Shown: piece by piece, positions 29,850 through 40,847 of the stretch | How the letters are laid out: every line of letters starts with the position of its first letter | How positions within the stretch are numbered: position 1 is the first letter of the stretch | Source of the DNA: Meghimatium bilineatum | Taxonomy: Eukaryota; Mollusca; Gastropoda; Stylommatophora; Philomycidae | Assembly (NCBI GenBank): GCA_034231615.1 | Contig: CM067311.1 | Span: 16,611,199-16,675,198 of the forward strand | Length of the DNA: 64,000 nucleotides | Reading direction: 5' to 3' | Notes under the pieces: generated by a model | What the model was told of the DNA's origin: nothing | Seen by the model: the letters and a program-made list of their open reading frames with translations, nothing else | Databases searched by the model: none | Position numbers and translations under genes: made by a program

Positions 29850-31225
29850 AAGAGAAACCAAATAAATTATAATATGATCAACAACAAATTTTGAAATAGT
29901 GTCAAGAACATTAAAACATATCCAGACACTGATAACAATTCTGACCATACTCCAATGCTATGCACAACATGCTAAACTTAAAAAGATACAACATAGATGA
30001 AATTGATCAACAGATAGATAATTTGGCACTAAAACAACCAGAAATACAACAAAAATACCTTGTAAATGTAAGGAATAGATATGAACATCTAATGATAGAA
30101 TGCGTGGAACAATTAAGAAAGGAAAATCCAGAAAAGAAAATAGACAATAAATGGGACAGCCTAAGGAAAAGTATTCAAACTTCAAATGAAAATTTACCAA
30201 TAAGAAAAAAGCCAGAACAAACAAATATGGATGACAGATAGAAAGAAAGCTAAAAATATCCCTAAATATTCACTTATAGACAATGAGATATGTAACATGT
30301 GCAAGACAGTGTAAAAACAATGGCTAGAAATAAAATACAATGAAATAGGAGATGTTAGTACAACAGAAGACAAAAGTAATACATAAGGAGATAAGACAGA
30401 TTACAAATAAGAAAAATCATACATGGGGTTGACTGCAGTAAAGATAAAAAATATAAAAATTATATTTGATAAAACAGAAGTACTTCTTCTTCTTCTTCTG
30501 TGTTCGTTCTCAAACTCCTGCAGATAGCAGGATGTAGTCCGGAGAACGGAATGCGTTGTGTCATGGTTTACAGCATTGCTGCGATATCTGCGCCTTTCGG
30601 CCTGACACATCCGACTTCAGCATGGCTTTGGGTCACTGACCCTATATGGGATGCGACAGCCAACTCCATCCCATAACCTCCTTAGTCGCCTCGTACGACA
30701 TGCATGGACGGTAAACAGTGTTGCTATTCTTTGCTCCCCTTTTGAGCCCCGACAACACACGGACGTAACAGAAGTACTTACTAGATGGGCAAATTATGTG
30801 ACAGAACTCTTTGATGACCAACGGAACAAAACACCTACAATACACAACAATGATGGACCAGCAATACTGAAGATAGACACTGAGGTCAGTTAAGAGCAAT
30901 TCCATTTTAGAAAAAAACAAAGGAACAAGAAAGTTATACTTAGTATGTGACTGCTGATAGATAAATATATAAAATAAATATATAAATAAAAAATAAATAT
31001 AAAATATATTTGCTTCATAGACTACAGCAAGGCCTTTGACAGAGTCCAACATGAAAAATTAATCAAATGTCTTCAAGAAATAGGCATAGATGGAAAAGAC
31101 ATCAGACTGATTAGAAATATATACTGGGAACAGACTGCATCAATAAGGTGTGAAAACAGCTACTCACTATACATAGAAATAAGATGAGGGGTAAGAAAAG
31201 GAAATCAATAATTCTACTTAATATC
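29850..31225 (+). mobile_element. RTE-A LINE, internally deleted, with a SINE-A inside
   Basis: It holds the end of the endonuclease (DNNSDHTPMLCTTC-like), the linker (LALKQPEIQQKYLVNVRNRY then EHLMIECVEQLRKENPEKKI), and after a SINE-A and a deletion the first RT motifs (FIDYSKAFDRVQHEKLIKCL). It stops near 31225. Many stops; clearly dead. Confidence 0.8.
30486..30766 (-). mobile_element. SINE-A, full length with 13-bp target duplication
   Basis: This reference copy is 281 bp and flanked by AACAGAAGTACTT at 30473-30485 and 30767-30779. On the minus strand it runs from CGTGTGTTGTCGGGGCTC to GTTTGAGAACGAACACAG and a (GAA)n tail. No A or B box of good quality is visible, so the head may come from an RNA other than tRNA. 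Confidence 0.88.
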
Positions 31226-31227
31226 TA

Positions 31228-32580
31228 CACAGAGAATTTCTTTAAGGTCAGGTTAAACTGCCCTAATAGAAATTTATTGCATATGCTGGAAGCAATGCTT
31301 TCAATTGATACATAATGGGTTAAAGATTCAGGAAAATCAACTTTTTGGGGTAAAATGATCATAATTTTTGAAATTTCGCTGAAAATGTGGTGTTTTATGC
31401 CCCAAAATTGTGAAATCTATGTGGCTGCCATTAAGTTTATATCTCAAAAACTAACATAGATAGTTTAATGAAACTTGATATTCACATAAAAAAATAATGG
31501 TACCTTTCAGTTCAACCATTAAGTCATTGATCAGAATATAGTTCAAATGTTATGCTGTGTTATGTGGAAAATTTTTATTTTTATTTTAAGCAAGGGGTAT
31601 GGGTTAACATAAATACATAAAGTATTCCATCTGTTGCTATGTCAGTGCTCCAGATTGTGTGCATGATAGTTTCCTAGCTGTGTGCCAAGTTTGGATAGAA
31701 TATGTTAACAACTTTATGAGATACCTCCTGAATCCCACCTGAAAACATTGGAAAAGGTAGTTTTGAGAAAAATGCAAAAATGTGACTTAACATGCTGGTT
31801 TCCTATGTAAATCCAAACTTAGTAAGCTCTTGCTGCATAGGAATTATCCTTATCATGTTCCTTGGCTTCATGTACACTTTTTCTTGCTCATTTTATCTTT
31901 CTATTTATTATATTTCCTTCTTCGGATTCTCTTACTCTGGGTCGGCCGATACGCAGAAATGTCGTAACATTGTGGTACCCACAGCTCAGTCCTAATTTCT
32001 TCAAAAATCACTCCTGAAATTTAGTTGGCCTAGCTTCCCTTCATTGAATACCATAATGACATGCATAATTTACTGATAATTCCAATCTCTCTTTTCCTAC
32101 AAATGTTGCTTTAGGACAACTATCCCAGATCAGGTGATGGAATGCTTCATGTGAATTTTGTGTCCCACCAAACAAACTTTTTTAAAAATTATCATCTGAA
32201 AGATCCTCAAAAACAGGTTTTATTATTTCTATGACAAAATCAGTCAACTTATTCCTGTTTTAACTATGACACCTTGATTGTTTAGATGTATTCTTTGTAT
32301 ATGTTCCCAGATTGCCCATATTGCTTTCTATATAGTCTAAATTTTCCACATTTGACCTAATGGCACTTTAGTGGTGAATCTGCTCCTCCAATTCTTGTAT
32401 ATATATTCTGCCATTTTCTATAAATGAGGTGTTCCTTATAATTTAAACTGTATACTTTATCTAAGAGTCTTGTGCCCATAGGCTTGTGAACATGGCCTCA
32501 CCATTCTAGTTTTCTTATTAATTTACCCAAATAACCAGTAACCATGGAAACTTAAAAAAATTAATTAAAATACTTCCAGA
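31228..32580 (-). mobile_element. Decayed Kolobok/Mutator-like DNA transposon
   Basis: The minus-strand translation in several frames shows FGGTQNSHEAFHHLIWDSCP then KATFVGKERLEL, preceded by GHVHKPMGTRLLDK and RIGG, matching the 'GHVQKRMGTRLRNL ... GRTQNNNE.xxIWxxCPK' pattern of Mutator-like/Kolobok transposases. The left side reads TTAA then ACTGCCCTAATAG at 31234, consistent with a TTAA target. Several frameshifts and stops. The right end is unclear. Confidence 0.48.
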
Positions 32581-32695
32581 TGGATGATTACAACTAGACA
32601 AATATCATTTTTTGCACAAATATTTACACTTTCAAATGGATCAAAAAACTAAAATTGTCAAATTTGAAAGAAAAATACTACTATTGGGGGTTTAA

Positions 32696-33608
32696 CCTTT
32701 AGGCCCCTATGGTCGGAACATTGCGCCTTGTGTGTGCGTCCCACCTTGCCTGTGGTCGCAATCACACGCCATACGATATCGCTCCATTCCCGAGTACGGA
32801 ACTTCACAAAGTTAAAGCTTATATGACGTAGAATTCCCGCCACACAAAGCTAGGAATACGTCACAGTTTAAAGGTCAAATTCCTTTACTCATTACGATTG
32901 TAAGAGAGAGAAAGCCGGTTGAATTTGTCAACGCATTTCTAGAGCGACTTTAGCCATTTTCGGCCGTATTTTACTATCAAATTGAGTACCGCGTGGCATG
33001 GGTAAGTGATCGTGACTACATGTTCTAATTGTTGTTTTTTGTGTTTAATATGCTGTTATTTGATAAGAATGTGTGTGTATTCATTAAAAAACACAAAAAT
33101 AATATGTATCAGGGGTGACACATGTGTGCATGGACAATAATTATGTTGCGTGTCGGCATAGACCTAGTGTTGACCGGACGGACGGTATATGCGATTTTTT
33201 CACGTTTTATTAGTTTTTTTAGTTCATATTATATTAGTTTTGATATAAACAATATATATACAATAAGCATAGCTATTTATGAGGATTTTATCAAAGTTGT
33301 CACACATTGCTCATGTATTAGGGTCATCACGAAGATATATTTGCGATTTTGAAAATGGCATTTTACGTTTTTCGCCCGAATTTTCAACTTCAAAACTTGC
33401 TCACAACTGTCATATCACACATACAACAACAAAAACACAATTATATTCACTATTCACTCCTTTATTTAGATGTGCAAAAATTATTTTGATATCTTTTAAA
33501 ACAAAAAAGTTATGACGTTTTCAAAACACCCATCAATAATGCAAATTTTCCAAAACATAATTCAGGCCCTGGGGGAAGTTTTGTAATTTTAAGCCAGGGC
33601 TCTAAAGG
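32696..33608 (+). mobile_element. piggyBac-like TTAA MITE, complete copy 2 (913 bp)
   Basis: TTAA at 32692-32695, then CCTTTAGGCCCC. The right end is GGGCTCTAAAGG at 33597-33608 followed by TT, with the rest of the TTAA regained beyond the LINE at 37022-37025. The inner right half matches copies at 1-553 and 63560-63916. No transposase ORF. An internal GGGTAAGTGA looks like a splice donor and recurs in the other copies. Confidence 0.72.
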
Positions 33609-33610
33609 TT

Positions 33611-36600
33611 CATCATCATCAAGTGCCGTCTCCGCAACAAAGGTTGGCTGCAACGTATCTCCAACATCTCCTGTCTCTTGTCTTGGTGGTGCACTCTGCT
33701 AGACTGTAACCTGTCCATCGTGTAATGTTACTCTCCCACTTGTATCTCTGCCTACCTCTTGCTCGCTTCCCTTTGACTTTACCCTCAAGTAAGGTCTTCA
33801 ATAGGGTGTCATGTCTTTTAACGTGTCCAAAGTATTTTATTTGCCTGATCTTTATTTCTCTTAGTAGTTCTTTCTTCATATTAAGTGTTTTTAGCACCTC
33901 TTTATTTGTTGTCTTCTCTTTCCATGATGTTCTCACTATTCTTCTATATACCCACATCTCAAAGGCATCAATTTTGTCTTCTAATTGTTTATTTAGTGTC
34001 CATGTTTCTGAGCCATACATTAATATGGAATAGATGTAGCATTTTATAATTCTCATTTTTAACTTGTTTGTAATTTGTTTAGATATTAATAATTTCCTCA
34101 TGTCATTGAAGGTACTTTTAGCCATTCCTATTCTCCTTTTAACTTCTGTTTCACATCTGCCATCATTTGTGACTATGTGTCCAAGATATTGATACTGTTT
34201 TACTTGTTGTAGTTTCTCTCCCTGTATGTTGATGTTTACCTCCTGTTCTTCTGTGTTTTTGCTGATTATCATGGTTTTTGTTTTTTGAATGTTTATATCC
34301 AGTCCATATTCATTACTTGATTTATTGACTTGATTTATTAGTCTTTGTAGTTCATGTTCACTTTCTGCTAAAAGAACAGTGTCATCTGCATATCTAATGT
34401 TGTTTATTATTTTCCCATTGATCTTGAGTCCTGGTATTTCTTCTATATTTTTAAAGATATTCTCTGTGTAGATATTAAATAGGCTTGGTGATAAAATGCA
34501 TCCTTGTCTTACCCCTCTTCTTATTTCTATGTACGGTGAGTAGCTGTTTTCACACCTTATTGATGCAGTTTGTTCCCAATATATATTTCTAATCAGCCTG
34601 ATGTCTTTTCCATCTATGCCTATTTCTTGAAGACATTTGATTAATTTTTCATGTTGGACTCTGTCAAAGGCCTTGCTGTAGTCTATGAAGCAAATATAGA
34701 TACTTTTTTGGACTTCTATATATTTATCTATCACTAGCCGGATACTCAGTATAGCTTCTCTGGTTCCTTTGTTTTTCCTAAAACCGAATTGTTCTTCACC
34801 GACCTCCATGTCTATCTTGTTCTTAATTCTTTCATGTATTATCTTGAGAAGTATTTTAGTTAGATGGCTCATTAGACTTATTGTTCTATATTCTGTACAG
34901 TCCACAGCCCTGGGCTTCTTAGGTAGTGGTATGAATATTGATGATGTTAGGTCTTTAGGTATATGTCCTGTTTCGTATATGTCATTGCAAATTTCTGTGA
35001 TAGTATCTACACCAAATTCATTTAGAGTTTTTATTATGTCTGCTGTTATGTTGTCAGAGCCTGCAGCTTTTCCACATTTTATTGAATTTATTGCATGTTC
35101 TACTTCTGATTTCAGTATTGCTGGTCCTTCATTGTTGTGTATTGTTGGTTTTTTGTTCCGTTGGTCGTCAAACAGTTCTGTTACATAATCTGCCCATCTT
35201 GTGAGTGCTTCTGTTTTATCAAATATTATTTTACCATTTTTATCTTTTATGCAGCCACCACCATTAATAGGATTTTTCTTATTTGTGATGAGCCTTATCT
35301 CCTTATGCATTAATTTTGTCTTCTGTTGTATGGACATCTCCTCTATTTCATTGCATTTTGTTTCTAGCCATTGTTTTTTCGCTGTTCTGCACATGTTACG
35401 TATCTCCTTGTCTATACTTGAGTATTTTGGTGTATTTTTAGCTTTCTTTCTTTCTGACATTTTCTCTAATATTTCATCTGTCATCCATGTTTGTTTGTTC
35501 TTGGTATTTCTTGTTGGTAAATTTTTACTTGATGTTTGAATACTTTTCTTTAGGCTTTCCCATTTATTGTCTATTTTCTCTTCTGGATTTTCCCTTCTGT
35601 ATTGTTCCATGCATTCTATCATTAGATGTTCATATCTATTCCTTACATCTACAAGGTATTTTTGTTGTATGTCTGGTTGTTTTAGTGCTGATGCGTCTAT
35701 CTGTGGTTCTTGGATTCCTCTATTTACTATCTTTTTAAGTTTGACATTTATTTTGCACATCACTGGATTATGGTCAGAGTTGATATCTGCACCTGGGTAT
35801 GTTTTGATGTTTTTGACACTATTTCTAAATCTATTGTTAATCATAATGTAATCTATTTGGTTCCTCTTTCTGTCTCCAGGACTTTTCCATGTATATAATC
35901 TTCTATTTTCCTGTTGAAAGAATGTATTACATATGATCATATTGTTCTCCTCACAGAACTGTATAAGTCTTTCTCCTCTGTCATTTCTTGTCCCTAGTCC
36001 GAATTGCCCTACAATGTTCTTATGTCTTCCTTTTCCTATTTTTGCATTCATGTCTCCCATGACTATTAAAATATCTGTTGATTTTACTGGTTTGAGTAGT
36101 TGTTGTAGATCTTCGTAGTACTGTTCTATTTCTTCTTCAGTGTAATCTGTAGTCGGTGCATAAGTTTGTATAATGGCCAGATCAAAAGGTTTTGCTTTGA
36201 TCTTTAGCAACATCATTCTGTCATTATATGTCCAGTACCCGCTGATATATTTTTCTATTTCTTTCCTGATCAGTATTCCTACCCCTCGTTCATGGTAATC
36301 TCCTCCTGAATGTATAAAACTAAAATTTTCTTTTCTTGTGTACCCAGCATCTTTCCATCTTGTCTCTGCTATTCCTAGAATATCTACATCTAATGATTCT
36401 GCCTCTAATATTAAATTTTCTAGCTTTCCTGATTGGTGTAGTGTTCTGACATTCCATGTTCCTATTCTAATATGTTGTTTCCTAAACTTTAGATGTCGTT
36501 CATCCGTTGCTTGACTTTGGGGTGTACGTGGTAAGGTCCCAGTCTTTTCCACGGTGGCCAGCCAATATTCATTATTATGCCCAGAACTTGCCTCTTGTGC

Positions 36601-37013
36601 GCCACACACTTTGCTGTTTCGCCGTTTGAGCCGTTGATCCATTTGGATTCCTCCGCCTCGAGTGCCGTCACAGACTTTTTGTCTAGGGATGGACATTCCC
36701 TATTGTTGACTTACGGTTGTCTCTTTGAGAAGAAATTCTACGCTGTGAACGTAGCCATTAACTGGAGTAGTCGAGACGCCATTTTTTGTCTGTATCGAAG
36801 ATAGGGAGTTCGCATGTCGGAACAACTTGAATGAAATACACTCCACCTATAATCGTTTAAGAACAAAAAACACAGATCCTACAGGTTGGAACTAAATTTG
36901 GCATCACACTGTCACCAGTAATACGCTAACCACACCATCGAAATTCGCGTAATCCAGAAAACACAAATGTAAACATGGAAACACGTCGTCACATTACGAC
37001 AACCGGAAGTGCA
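33611..37013 (-). mobile_element. RTE-A LINE, complete with 10-bp target duplication
   Basis: A 3.4-kb insertion flanked by TCTAAAGGTT at 33601-33610 and 37014-37023. It has a 317-bp 5' leader, one open ORF, and a 3' end of TGA repeats that also supplies the stop codon. It is the parent-like copy for at least seven fragments in the window and probably a recent insertion. Confidence 0.93.
33619..36696 (-). CDS. RTE-A LINE polyprotein: apurinic endonuclease plus reverse transcriptase
   Basis: An uninterrupted ORF of 1025 residues. Residues about 75-330 form the APE-type endonuclease: GTWNVRTL, GIAETRW, QTYAPTTD, VMGDMNAKIG, RNQIDYIMIN and INSDHNPVM are all present. A linker follows, then the reverse transcriptase (about 500-800) with FIDYSKAFD, RRGVRQGCILSPSLFNIY and YADD at about 769-772, and a C-terminal domain with IKYFGHVKRHD and RARGRQRYKW. 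There is no RNase H and no gag-like ORF, which fits the RTE/BovB layout. The protein nicks target DNA and copies its own RNA there. All catalytic residues I can check are intact, so it may be active. The exact clade needs a tree. Confidence 0.93.
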   Translation of the reverse strand: MSIPRQKVCDGTRGGGIQMDQRLKRRNSKVCGAQEASSGHNNEYWLATVEKTGTLPRTPQSQATDERHLKFRKQHIRIGTWNVRTLHQSGKLENLILEAESLDVDILGIAETRWKDAGYTRKENFSFIHSGGDYHERGVGILIRKEIEKYISGYWTYNDRMMLLKIKAKPFDLAIIQTYAPTTDYTEEEIEQYYEDLQQLLKPVKSTDILIVMGDMNAKIGKGRHKNIVGQFGLGTRNDRGERLIQFCEENNMIICNTFFQQENRRLYTWKSPGDRKRNQIDYIMINNRFRNSVKNIKTYPGADINSDHNPVMCKINVKLKKIVNRGIQEPQIDASALKQPDIQQKYLVDVRNRYEHLMIECMEQYRRENPEEKIDNKWESLKKSIQTSSKNLPTRNTKNKQTWMTDEILEKMSERKKAKNTPKYSSIDKEIRNMCRTAKKQWLETKCNEIEEMSIQQKTKLMHKEIRLITNKKNPINGGGCIKDKNGKIIFDKTEALTRWADYVTELFDDQRNKKPTIHNNEGPAILKSEVEHAINSIKCGKAAGSDNITADIIKTLNEFGVDTITEICNDIYETGHIPKDLTSSIFIPLPKKPRAVDCTEYRTISLMSHLTKILLKIIHERIKNKIDMEVGEEQFGFRKNKGTREAILSIRLVIDKYIEVQKSIYICFIDYSKAFDRVQHEKLIKCLQEIGIDGKDIRLIRNIYWEQTASIRCENSYSPYIEIRRGVRQGCILSPSLFNIYTENIFKNIEEIPGLKINGKIINNIRYADDTVLLAESEHELQRLINQVNKSSNEYGLDINIQKTKTMIISKNTEEQEVNINIQGEKLQQVKQYQYLGHIVTNDGRCETEVKRRIGMAKSTFNDMRKLLISKQITNKLKMRIIKCYIYSILMYGSETWTLNKQLEDKIDAFEMWVYRRIVRTSWKEKTTNKEVLKTLNMKKELLREIKIRQIKYFGHVKRHDTLLKTLLEGKVKGKRARGRQRYKWESNITRWTGYSLAECTTKTRDRRCWRYVAANLCCGDGT

Positions 37014-37043
37014 TCTAAAGGTTAACCTAACCTTAAACATGCA

Positions 37044-37826
37044 GATGGAATGCCAGGACTCAAGATCAGCGAGAAAATAATAACCTGAGATATTGAGATG
37101 GCATTGTTCTTTTAGCAGAAAGTGAACATGAACTACAAAGATCAAGTTGATAAATCAAGTAAAGAATATGGATTGGATATAAATAACAAAAACATGATAA
37201 TCAGCAAAGTCACTAAAGAACAAGTGCTAAACATAACATACATGGAGAGAAACTACAACCAGTAAAACAGTATCAATATCTTGGACACATAGTCACAAAT
37301 GATGGCAGATGTGAAACAGAAGTTAAAAGGAGAATAGGAATGGCTAAAAGTACCTTCAATGACATCAGGAAAATATTAACATCTAACAAATTACAAACAA
37401 GTTAAAAATGAGAAATATAAAATGCTACATCTATTCTATATTAATGTATGGCTCAGAAATATATACACTAAACAAACATTTATAAGACAGAATTAATGCC
37501 TTTGAGATGTGGATATACAGAATAATCGGGAGAACATCATGGAATGAGAAGAAAACAAAAAGGTTCTAACAACACTTAATATGAAGAAAGAATTATAAGG
37601 GAAATAAAGATCAGGCAAATAAAATATTTTGGACACATATGAAGACCTTACTTGAGGGTAAAGTCGAAGGGAAGCGAGCAAGAAGTAGGCAGAGATACAA
37701 GTGAGAGAGTAACATCACAAGATGGACAAGATACAGTCTAGCAGAGTGCACCACCAAAACAAGAGACAGGGAATTTGGAGGTCTGTTGCAGCCAACCTTC
37801 ATTGTGGAGATAGCACTTAAAGATGA
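37044..37826 (+). mobile_element. RTE-A LINE, 5'-truncated, opposite orientation
   Basis: It begins within the RT domain (GGAATGCCAGGACTCAAGAT) and ends GAGATAGCACTTAAAGATGA. Many small deletions and substitutions; older than its neighbour at 33611-37013. A MITE fragment follows directly. Confidence 0.8.
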
Positions 37827-38115
37827 TGACATCATGGTTGCCATATCGGAAATAAAGGTAAGTAATTTTTAAATTATTATTTTCCAATTTTTTTACCACA
37901 TTTTCCAATCTTCTAGCACCTCTTGTATCACACATACGTAACTAACACCAATATATGCTGTATTCAATTCTTTATTTACATATAGGGCCTACATAAATTA
38001 TTTTAAAATCTAATTAAAATTATTGTATTTTTATAACAAATGTTCTTTTTATAAAAATAATAACAAATGTTATATTTTTATAACAAATATAACCCATGTT
38101 TGTGTTTTTTAAAAT
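37827..38115 (+). mobile_element. piggyBac-like MITE fragment (copy 3)
   Basis: GCCATATCGGAAATAAAGGT then AAGTAA, CTTGTATCACACATACGTAA and CACCAATATATGCTGTATTC match the right half of copies 1, 2 and 4. The terminal repeat is not preserved. Confidence 0.55.
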
Positions 38116-38139
38116 TTATTTAGCGATAAAATGTCTTCA

Positions 38140-38435
38140 CCACTTCCTTATAAAAATCCATTAAAAAATTGGTTCAATATAACATCTCAGTACTCAATTT
38201 CGGGTCTGCATTGATAGTCTTCCATTGCACAAAATGGTTCTCATTTTTTGGAATGCTGATTTGGCTTGTGCTGTTCGACTCTTTATCTCACTTGACCATC
38301 TGATATTAACAGGGTGCCAAGATATTTCACTTTTTCAACTTGTGCTAGTTTTGTGTCAATTATTATGTTGCATCTTGGTGGTGTATGTTGTATAGCCTAA
38401 TGAATGCTTTTACTTTTTACTAGGTCTAGGGCCTA
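38140..38435 (-). mobile_element. LINE reverse-transcriptase C-terminal fragment
   Basis: The minus strand contains KLAQVEKVKYLGTLLISDGQ, the conserved 'YLGxxxxxDG' block that follows the RT domain of non-LTR elements. Frames are broken. Confidence 0.5.
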
Positions 38436-38439
38436 TATG

Positions 38440-39844
38440 TTTGTTTACTTTAATGTCTAGCCTATAATATATTAATGTTCTCTTGTAATATTAGTAATAA
38501 GTAGATAGACCCCCCTATTATTACTATTAGTATTATGGCACATTCGCCGTCCAAGTAACAGCTGCGAACTTTCGCCTAGTTTTGCGGTATTCCTAACCTT
38601 TGGGTTATTGGAGTGTATTATCGGGGTGAATTTTGCTCCAATTTTCCAGGGTAAAAAAGGGGGTATTTTGTTGAGGGGCATTTATATAATATAAATAAAT
38701 TTTCAATAATTTTTTTAAAAAATAACGAAGACTCTTTCGAGATGAAAAAGGGGAAAATGTGTGTCCTTGCACATGCACTAAAAAACGCTTGAGACAGTAC
38801 TGGGCATTAGACAGACTAATTCATTTTTAGGGCACGCGCTCGGAGATTGAAATACAGTCGGAGAGTTAAATACAGTAGAATGGATAAAAGTTATTTACGC
38901 ATGTGGTTGCATCTGTGGGTCTCACCAATGGCTCACACATGCAACAGAAAAACTTAGTGGATGACATGCCGTTATATTGAGGTTATCTTCTTAGAGAAGC
39001 TTCATGGCACGTTATCTATACAATTGTGTGTTTATTTTGTTGTTGAAATGTGTTTCATGTTTACCTGAATATATATGTATGCACCCTCTGTGGTTGGGAG
39101 GGAGCCAGAGATGTACTGCACAGCACTGGGGGGAGGAAACTGACAGCACTGTTTTTTCATATAGCGTAGACCCATCATAGAGGCACAGTGACTCAGGACA
39201 TGACAATCCTTTTGATGTGAACATTTGGTTGCATGCCTAGAGCAATAGAGAAGCTCGGCATAACCAGTAGTCAATTGGTGGTGGGGAATGAGCACAGTGA
39301 ATCCTATCTTGGCTACAGTGGCTAGGAGCAGTGCATAGGTTGAAAGCTACCTTCCTGGAGGTGTGATAGTTACCTTCCTGGAGGTGTGATAGTTATTCTC
39401 CGGCTCTGTCCCGGGGTGGGTCGAAAATCCACAGACTTCCCATCAATATAATGCCATTTAATGGCATTAGGTCAAAGGACATGAGCCCACAGACCGCTGG
39501 ATCAGCAACCAACCAACCATAACAGTCATTGCATACATTTACGTAGTAATGGAAATAAGTGTGTTCTAGATTGATGCATGCGTGTAGTTTATATGTAGCT
39601 ATTATGTGTGCCCGTCTTGTGGCGAATATATGAAATTGTGATAAAAGAATGAGAAACCAGCAGAATTGATGGATATAGGCTATGTGGCATTCGATGAATG
39701 AGGTGTTTCATTTAATTTACATTATGTTTACATTTTTAACTAGCAGACTATGGAAATCGCGGATTTCCATGTACAACTAATCAAATTGATGGAGGTTGAA
39801 ACATAACAAAACCATTTATTTAGCGCCACAACTCTATTTTTCAT
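38440..39844. other. No recognised gene; short local repeats
   Basis: There is a 27-base direct duplication near 39348-39400 (GATAGTTACCTTCCTGGAGG) and a block at 39440-39530 (CATGAGCCCACAGACCGCTG) similar to 11515-11560. No ORF with recognisable motifs. Confidence 0.4.
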
Positions 39845-39905
39845 CGGCGGTGTGACGTCACAGCATCCTTTTGATTGGTTTTAGCCGTGACGTCGGCTAC
39901 TTCAA
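39845..39905. promoter_or_regulatory. Promoter-like block with paired CRE sites and CCAAT box
   Basis: GTGACGTCACAG (a full cAMP-response element) and GTGACGTCGGC lie 38 bases apart, with TTGATTGGTT (inverted CCAAT) between. The local GC content is above the surrounding DNA. No transcript start or downstream gene is visible, so this is suggestive only. Confidence 0.3.
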
Positions 39906-40847
39906 AATGTAAACAGTGTGCTATTTATAGTCCAACGGTTACTTGAACAAAAAACGTACCAGTATTATTAATATTTCCTATCAAGACAGGTTAATGACAT
40001 GCAATTAATGTTAATAATACTAGGTAAAACAAAATTTAATTATAAGAACATCTTTCTTCTTTTTATTTTATAATTGCTTATAAAGTGTCAGTTAAGTCAA
40101 CAGAGATAGTGATACAACAAAAATGGTTCTATGCCAGGAGATGACTTTTTACTTTTTCTGTGTGTTTGTTTTCATTGAGTTTTTAATTCTGTAATCCATC
40201 TTTTGCATGGTCTGCTCCTGACTTAGTATCAATCATGTCTGTAGTATATAGCAATACTTTTTGAGGAGCACTATAATAAAAATGGCAGCAATACTAGGCA
40301 ACACTACCTTAAATAATAGTGGACTAACAGTCTACCTACATATCTACTAGATTAGGCTAGGCTGTCGATATGAATAATTATAATATGGGCCTACGTGAAA
40401 TAGGCTGCAGAGCAGCAATTAATATTAAAAGTTAGCGATTTATGAAAGTTTACGCCGCAATAACGAATAGAATAACCTCTCTTGCATAGTTAGCGACTGA
40501 ATGATGTATATGGCATTACCTTCTGTCTGTAATGATGCTGAGTGGATATAACGTCGTAGATTGACTACCAACCAAAGAGCGACGCTATTTTTGTTAGAAA
40601 ATAAGGTTGCCGCCATTAACGGAGAAAACGTTTGCTCCGAGGTGACTGACTACAATATTTCTTAACATATATTTATTTATTTATTTGCGTATATGCACTA
40701 CTATTTTGTTCAAGAATAATAGTTTTAAAAATAAATATGTTAGAATTTACTGTACATTAAGGTTACTGTGTTTATATCCATAGAATGCACGAGAAAGTTT
40801 TTACGACAATCAATATATGGTAATACTGCAGTGAAACGGAACAACAA

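Noticed and set aside
33725-36118. Several plus-strand ORFs of 60-139 codons with hydrophobic runs
   Set aside because: They are antisense to the intact LINE ORF and carry no motifs.
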